The notes under the pieces are model-generated. The model searched no databases. It saw only the letters and a program-made list of their open reading frames with translations, and was not told where the DNA came from. A DNA stretch of 64,000 nucleotides. Source: Chitinophagaceae bacterium. GTDB taxonomy: Bacteria > Bacteroidota > Bacteroidia > Chitinophagales > Chitinophagaceae. This document shows positions 60,615 to 64,000 of this stretch, piece after piece. Made by a program: the position numbers and the translations under genes. Within the stretch, counting starts at the first letter, position 1. The number at the start of each line of letters is the position of its first letter. The DNA lies in assembly GCA_016720775.1 (NCBI GenBank), contig JADKJX010000001.1:1-64000 (forward strand), in the 5' to 3' direction.

Positions 60615-62917
60615 TTATTTATATAATGCCATCAACACTTTTTCGGGTGTGATGGGCGCTGAATAAGGAATCGTTGCTGTTGGGTTAAATGCGAGGACAG
60701 CATTTCGAATGGCAAAGAAAGCACCAATACCGTACATGAGCGGTGGTTCCCCCACTGCTTTTGATCTGAAGATGGCCATATCATTTCCATCTGTATTCAA
60801 AAATTTTATTTCAATTTCTTTAGGCACTGAATAGATATCCGGGATCTTATACGTAGATAATGCATTGGACAACAATTTTCCATCGGCATTATAAACCACT
60901 TCTTCCATCGTCATCCAGCCAACACCCTGTACAATGCCTCCTTCGCACTGTCCCAGGTCAACGGCCCGGTTCATACTGCTTCCAAAGTCATGTACCACTT
61001 TCACCGCATCAATTTTATACGTTCCCCGTAGGCAATCAACCGTTGTAATGGTAAGTGCCGTTCCATAAACATGATAGGCAAAGGGATGGCCTTTTTCAAT
61101 TGTTTTATCAAAGTTGATATAAGGTGTTGCGTAATGGCCCTTTGCACTCAGGTTAATGCGTTTCATGAACGCCTGCTGAACCAGGTTCTTCCAGTTGAAT
61201 ATGGAAGCTTCATCATTGATGTAAACCACTTCATCCTTTATCTCAACCGTTTTGTCTTCATTATCCGTTAACTCGGTTTTAATAAAATTAACCAACCGCT
61301 CTTTGATCTGGTTGCATGCATTCAACAATGCTTTGCCATTGAGGTCGGCAGTGGAACTTGCTGCAGAAGGAGACGTATTGGAAACCCTGGTTGTATTGGT
61401 ACTTTCCAGTTTTATTTTACCGGGAGAGATTCCAAAGCAAGTGGCGGCCACCTGCAGCATCTTTGAATTCACGCCCTGTCCCATTTCCACTGCGCCGGTA
61501 CTCACCCCTACTGTTCCATCTGAATATACATGTACCAACGCCCTGGCCTGGTTCATCATGGTATTGGTAAAAGAGATGCCAAAACAAACAGGCATCAATG
61601 CCCATCCTTTTTTGTAAAACTGATTTTGTTTATTGAACCAGTCCACTTCTTTTTTCACAGATTCCAAATTGTAAATATCCGTCGCTTCATCCCAGCAACT
61701 TTTAGCCTGGCTTTCAGAAACGATCTGCCCATAAGGAAATTCATCTCCATTATCCATCATGTTCTTCCGCTGGATAAGATCGGGAGCAATGTTCAGTGAT
61801 CTTGCAGCATGATCGATCGCCGCTTCTATCACAAACATTCCCTGCGGACCACCAAAACCCCGGAAGGCGGTGTTGGGGGGCAGGTTTGTTTTACAGGAAT
61901 GTGCAACAACTTTTACATGCGGAATATTATAACTGTTGGTAGCATGAAATAAAGTTCTTTCCAAAATAGCAGGAGAAAGGTCTGCGGCAGCTCCCCCGTT
62001 CTGATAAAATGTTGCTTCGTAAGCAATGATGTTATGATTTTCATCCAGTCCGATCTTATAATCGCTGCTGTACGGATTTCTTTTACCTGTCATCCGCATG
62101 TCTTCCATTCGATGAGGAATGCATTTAGCCGGACGTTTTAATATCCACGCTGCCATGGCTGCCATGGTTCCCCAAGCAGAGGCCTGGTCTTCCTTGCCGC
62201 CAAAGCCGCCACCAAGCCTTGGTACATCCACTTCCACCTTATTCATTCCTACACCCAATACCATTGCTGCGGTTCGTTGTACTTGTGTTGGGCCTTGTGT
62301 GGATGAGAATATTTTTACACTGTCGTGTTCGGTTGGATATGCATATGCACCCTGTGTTTCTAAATATAACTGCTCCTGTCCCCCGGATTCTGTGCTTCCT
62401 TCAAAAATATATTTACACTTACTAAAAGCAACCTCCACATTTCCTTTTACAAATTTTCTTGATGGGCTTAATAATTTACCCTGCTTAAATGCTTCTCTCG
62501 GATCGGTGATGACCGGCAGTGGTTCAATCTCAATTTTAATTTCCCTGATCGCTTCTTCAGCGGCATCTTCGTTTTCAGCAACGATCAATAAGACCGGTTG
62601 CCCCTGGTAATGCACTTCATGATCTGCAAGGAATGGTTCATCAGGTATGATGCCTCCCACCTGGTTTTCGCCCGGTATATCCTTGTATGAAAATATTTTT
62701 ACGATACCGGGCATCAGTTCCGCAACGGAAAAGTCAAGGCTCTTTATTTTTCCATGTGCTGTGTGTGAATCAAAACCTTTACAAACAATACTCCCTCCAT
62801 TACCGGGATATCATCTACATAAAGAGACCTGCCTGTTACGTGATTGGCCGCATCAATGTTACCCCCCCCATCCCCTAAAGGGGGGTAAAGAGTATTAATA
62901 TTTTTACCAGTATTCAT
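60615..62917 (-). CDS. xdhB: Xanthine dehydrogenase molybdopterin subunit, one-base frameshift near the N-terminus
   Basis: Repaired length ~767 residues, normal for the large subunit. The start MNTGKNIN lies at 62917. The frame then reads through a repeat-encoded insert (YPPLGDGGG), NIDAANHVTGRSLYVDDIPVMEGVLF, and breaks at the T-run near 62782-62786, where one T is missing; the corrected reading continues CKGFDSHTAHGKIKSLDFSVAELMPGIVKIF. Downstream motifs are QEQLYLETQGAYAYP, RLGGGFGGKEDQA (Mo-cofactor site), AFRGFGGPQGMFVIE (substrate arginine), GAVEMGQGVNSK and the catalytic glutamate in KAVGEPPLMYGIGAF. It oxidises hypoxanthine and xanthine to urate with the small subunit XdhA. The symbol follows the E. 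coli-style small/large naming loosely. Confidence 0.9.
62861..62890. repeat. Palindromic repeat inserted in the 5' end of xdhB (CCCCTAAAGGGG core)
   Basis: The core CCCCTAAAGGGG (62872-62883) has C- and G-rich flanks (eight C's at 62862-62869, extra G's after). It is translated as YPPLGDGGG. The residues on either side (KNIN and GNIDAANH) suggest a short duplicated target. The same core is at 31281-31292. Confidence 0.75.
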
Positions 62918-62940
62918 TTATTTAATCTTCTATTTCGAAT

Positions 62941-64000
62941 TTATCCACGAATTACTTCATTAATAAGTTCATCACTGCACTTAAAATGCGCCAAGAATAA
63001 TTGGCGTAATAGTAATCTTTTATAATCTGCTGTTCCTCTTGCATCGCTGATCGGGGCAATTTCGGTATTCAATATATCTATTGCCTGCTTCAATACATCT
63101 GCATCTGTCTTTTTTCCTTTCAGAAAAGCAGCAGTGGCGGAGAGGTATTTTGGAAATGGCGCTACGCCACCCGCAGATAAATGAATATCATTAATTGTTC
63201 TATCTGGATTCATATTCACCTGGCAGGCTGAATTTACGCTGGCAATATCAAGATGTGTTCGTTTGCAGACTTTTTCAAAACTGAAACTGCCTTTCTGTGG
63301 CGGAGTAAAGATGATCTGTTCAATTGTTTCACCAATTGTTTTATCTATCTGTTTGTATCCTTTGTAGAAATCCTTAAGTTTTATTGTTCTTCGGGTTCCA
63401 TTCCCATTTAATACAAGTTCACTGTCGAGCGCAAGAAAGAATATGCTCATGTCGCCGATGGGAGAAGCATTTACAATATTCCCCGCCATGGTAGCCATAT
63501 TGCGGATGGGTGTGGAAGAAATGAGTTTGATGTATTGCTCCAGGTCCGGAAAAATATCCTGTATCAATTCCGATTCAGCAAAAGCAGTAACCGTTACGGC
63601 TCCACCGATAAAACATTGTCCATCCTGTAATTTTATTTCCTGCAGTTCGCCGGCATCAAAGAGAAGCTGAACAGTTGACTTTTTAACCATCAATGCTTTC
63701 TGAACAACCAGGTCGGTACCCCCGCCGATCATTAATTTTTGTCCGCCAGTTTCTGTTGCTGATTCCGTTATTTTTTCCCTTAATTGTTTAAGGCGGTCTT
63801 TTACCTGCAGGAAATATTCGGGGATAAATTTTTGTTTTACCAGCCAGGCCATGGTTCCCTGTCCTGGTTTTTCATTCATTTTTTGGGATAGTATCTCTGC
63901 TGCCCGTTCAATTGATTTGTACCCGGTGCAGCGGCATATATTTCCATCAATGGCTGCAATGGCTTCGCTGTATTGCTTAGCATTTTTTTTCAGCACAAAC
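62941..64000 (-). CDS. xdhA: Xanthine dehydrogenase FAD/iron-sulfur subunit (XdhA), truncated by window edge
   Basis: The 3' ~352 codons of the gene; the 5' part lies beyond 64000. It opens with the end of the second [2Fe-2S] domain, DGNICRCTGYKSIERAAEIL, whose C-x-C pair is a cluster site. A linker follows, then the FAD domain with LMIGGGTDLVVQKALM, LISSTPIRNMATMAGNIVNASPIGDMSIFFLAL and the C-terminal helper domain (DIASVNSACQVN, LSAGGVAPFPK, DYKRLLLRQLFLAHF). It passes electrons from the Mo subunit to NAD+. A GTG near 63996 in the reading is internal, not the true start. It precedes xdhB by ~24 bp. Confidence 0.93.
   Translation of the reverse strand, partial: FVLKKNAKQYSEAIAAIDGNICRCTGYKSIERAAEILSQKMNEKPGQGTMAWLVKQKFIPEYFLQVKDRLKQLREKITESATETGGQKLMIGGGTDLVVQKALMVKKSTVQLLFDAGELQEIKLQDGQCFIGGAVTVTAFAESELIQDIFPDLEQYIKLISSTPIRNMATMAGNIVNASPIGDMSIFFLALDSELVLNGNGTRRTIKLKDFYKGYKQIDKTIGETIEQIIFTPPQKGSFSFEKVCKRTHLDIASVNSACQVNMNPDRTINDIHLSAGGVAPFPKYLSATAAFLKGKKTDADVLKQAIDILNTEIAPISDARGTADYKRLLLRQLFLAHFKCSDELINEVIRG

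Overview
The window looks like a chromosomal segment of a Bacteroidota species, most likely a soil or freshwater Chitinophagaceae-type saprophyte. The signs are a SusC/SusD pair, a protein with a type IX secretion (T9SS) C-terminal sorting domain, genes without Shine-Dalgarno sequences, TAnnTTTG-like promoter elements, and short palindromic repeats scattered through intergenic and even coding DNA. The family-level placement is an inference, since I could not run a search.

Layout. (1) 1-7,500: mixed housekeeping genes: a MORN/TonB-domain protein, a lysine-rich histone-like protein, an acyl-CoA dehydrogenase, a MarR regulator with its operator, a GT2 glycosyltransferase, an orphan DppC-type permease and an Lrp/AsnC regulator. 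(2) 7,500-11,640: an accessory patch. It starts with a tRNA-like gene (7653-7824) that has a complete cloverleaf but a variable region of about 100 nt. The last 22 bp of that gene's region recur at 11564-11585, bracketing a 3.7-kb segment that holds one large T9SS-type surface protein broken by four homopolymer frameshifts. (3) 11,735-27,493, minus strand: a xylan utilisation operon, in transcription order susC, susD, xylB, xylA, an SSS symporter, a GH10 xylanase apparently fused to a GPH symporter, a cytoplasmic GH43, uxuA and an aldose epimerase. (4) 28,074-53,508, plus strand: a LacI regulator followed by GH67, an SDR, GH115, GH3, an acetylesterase, GH51, two GH43s, a CE4-CE15 fusion, a Gfo/Idh/MocA oxidoreductase, an IlvD/EDD dehydratase, an SMP-30 lactonase, an FAH-family dehydratase, a GntP permease and a last GH43. 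(5) 53,501-64,000, minus strand: a purine-to-ureidoglycolate operon: xdhA (cut by the window edge), xdhB, allantoinase, allantoicase, PuuD urate hydroxylase, a fused OHCU decarboxylase/HIU hydrolase, an HpcH/HpaI-like protein of unknown function, and xdhC.

How the genes fit together. The divergent xylan operons share a control region with two identical 14-bp palindromes, probably LacI operators. Secreted esterases and glycosidases remove acetyl, glucuronoyl-ester, methylglucuronate and arabinose decorations. SusCD imports oligomers, and GH10, GH43 and GH3 finish depolymerisation. Xylose enters XylA/XylB. Glucuronate probably enters UxuA with the SDR as reductase. A second, oxidative pentose route seems to start in the periplasm (Tat-targeted oxidoreductase, lipoprotein lactonase), continue through GntP uptake and end with the cytoplasmic dehydratases. 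L-arabinose is a plausible substrate because no arabinose isomerase genes are present.

Caution. All eight reading-frame breaks I found (in five genes) can be repaired by one base in a short homopolymer run, so sequencing or assembly error is a serious alternative to gene decay.
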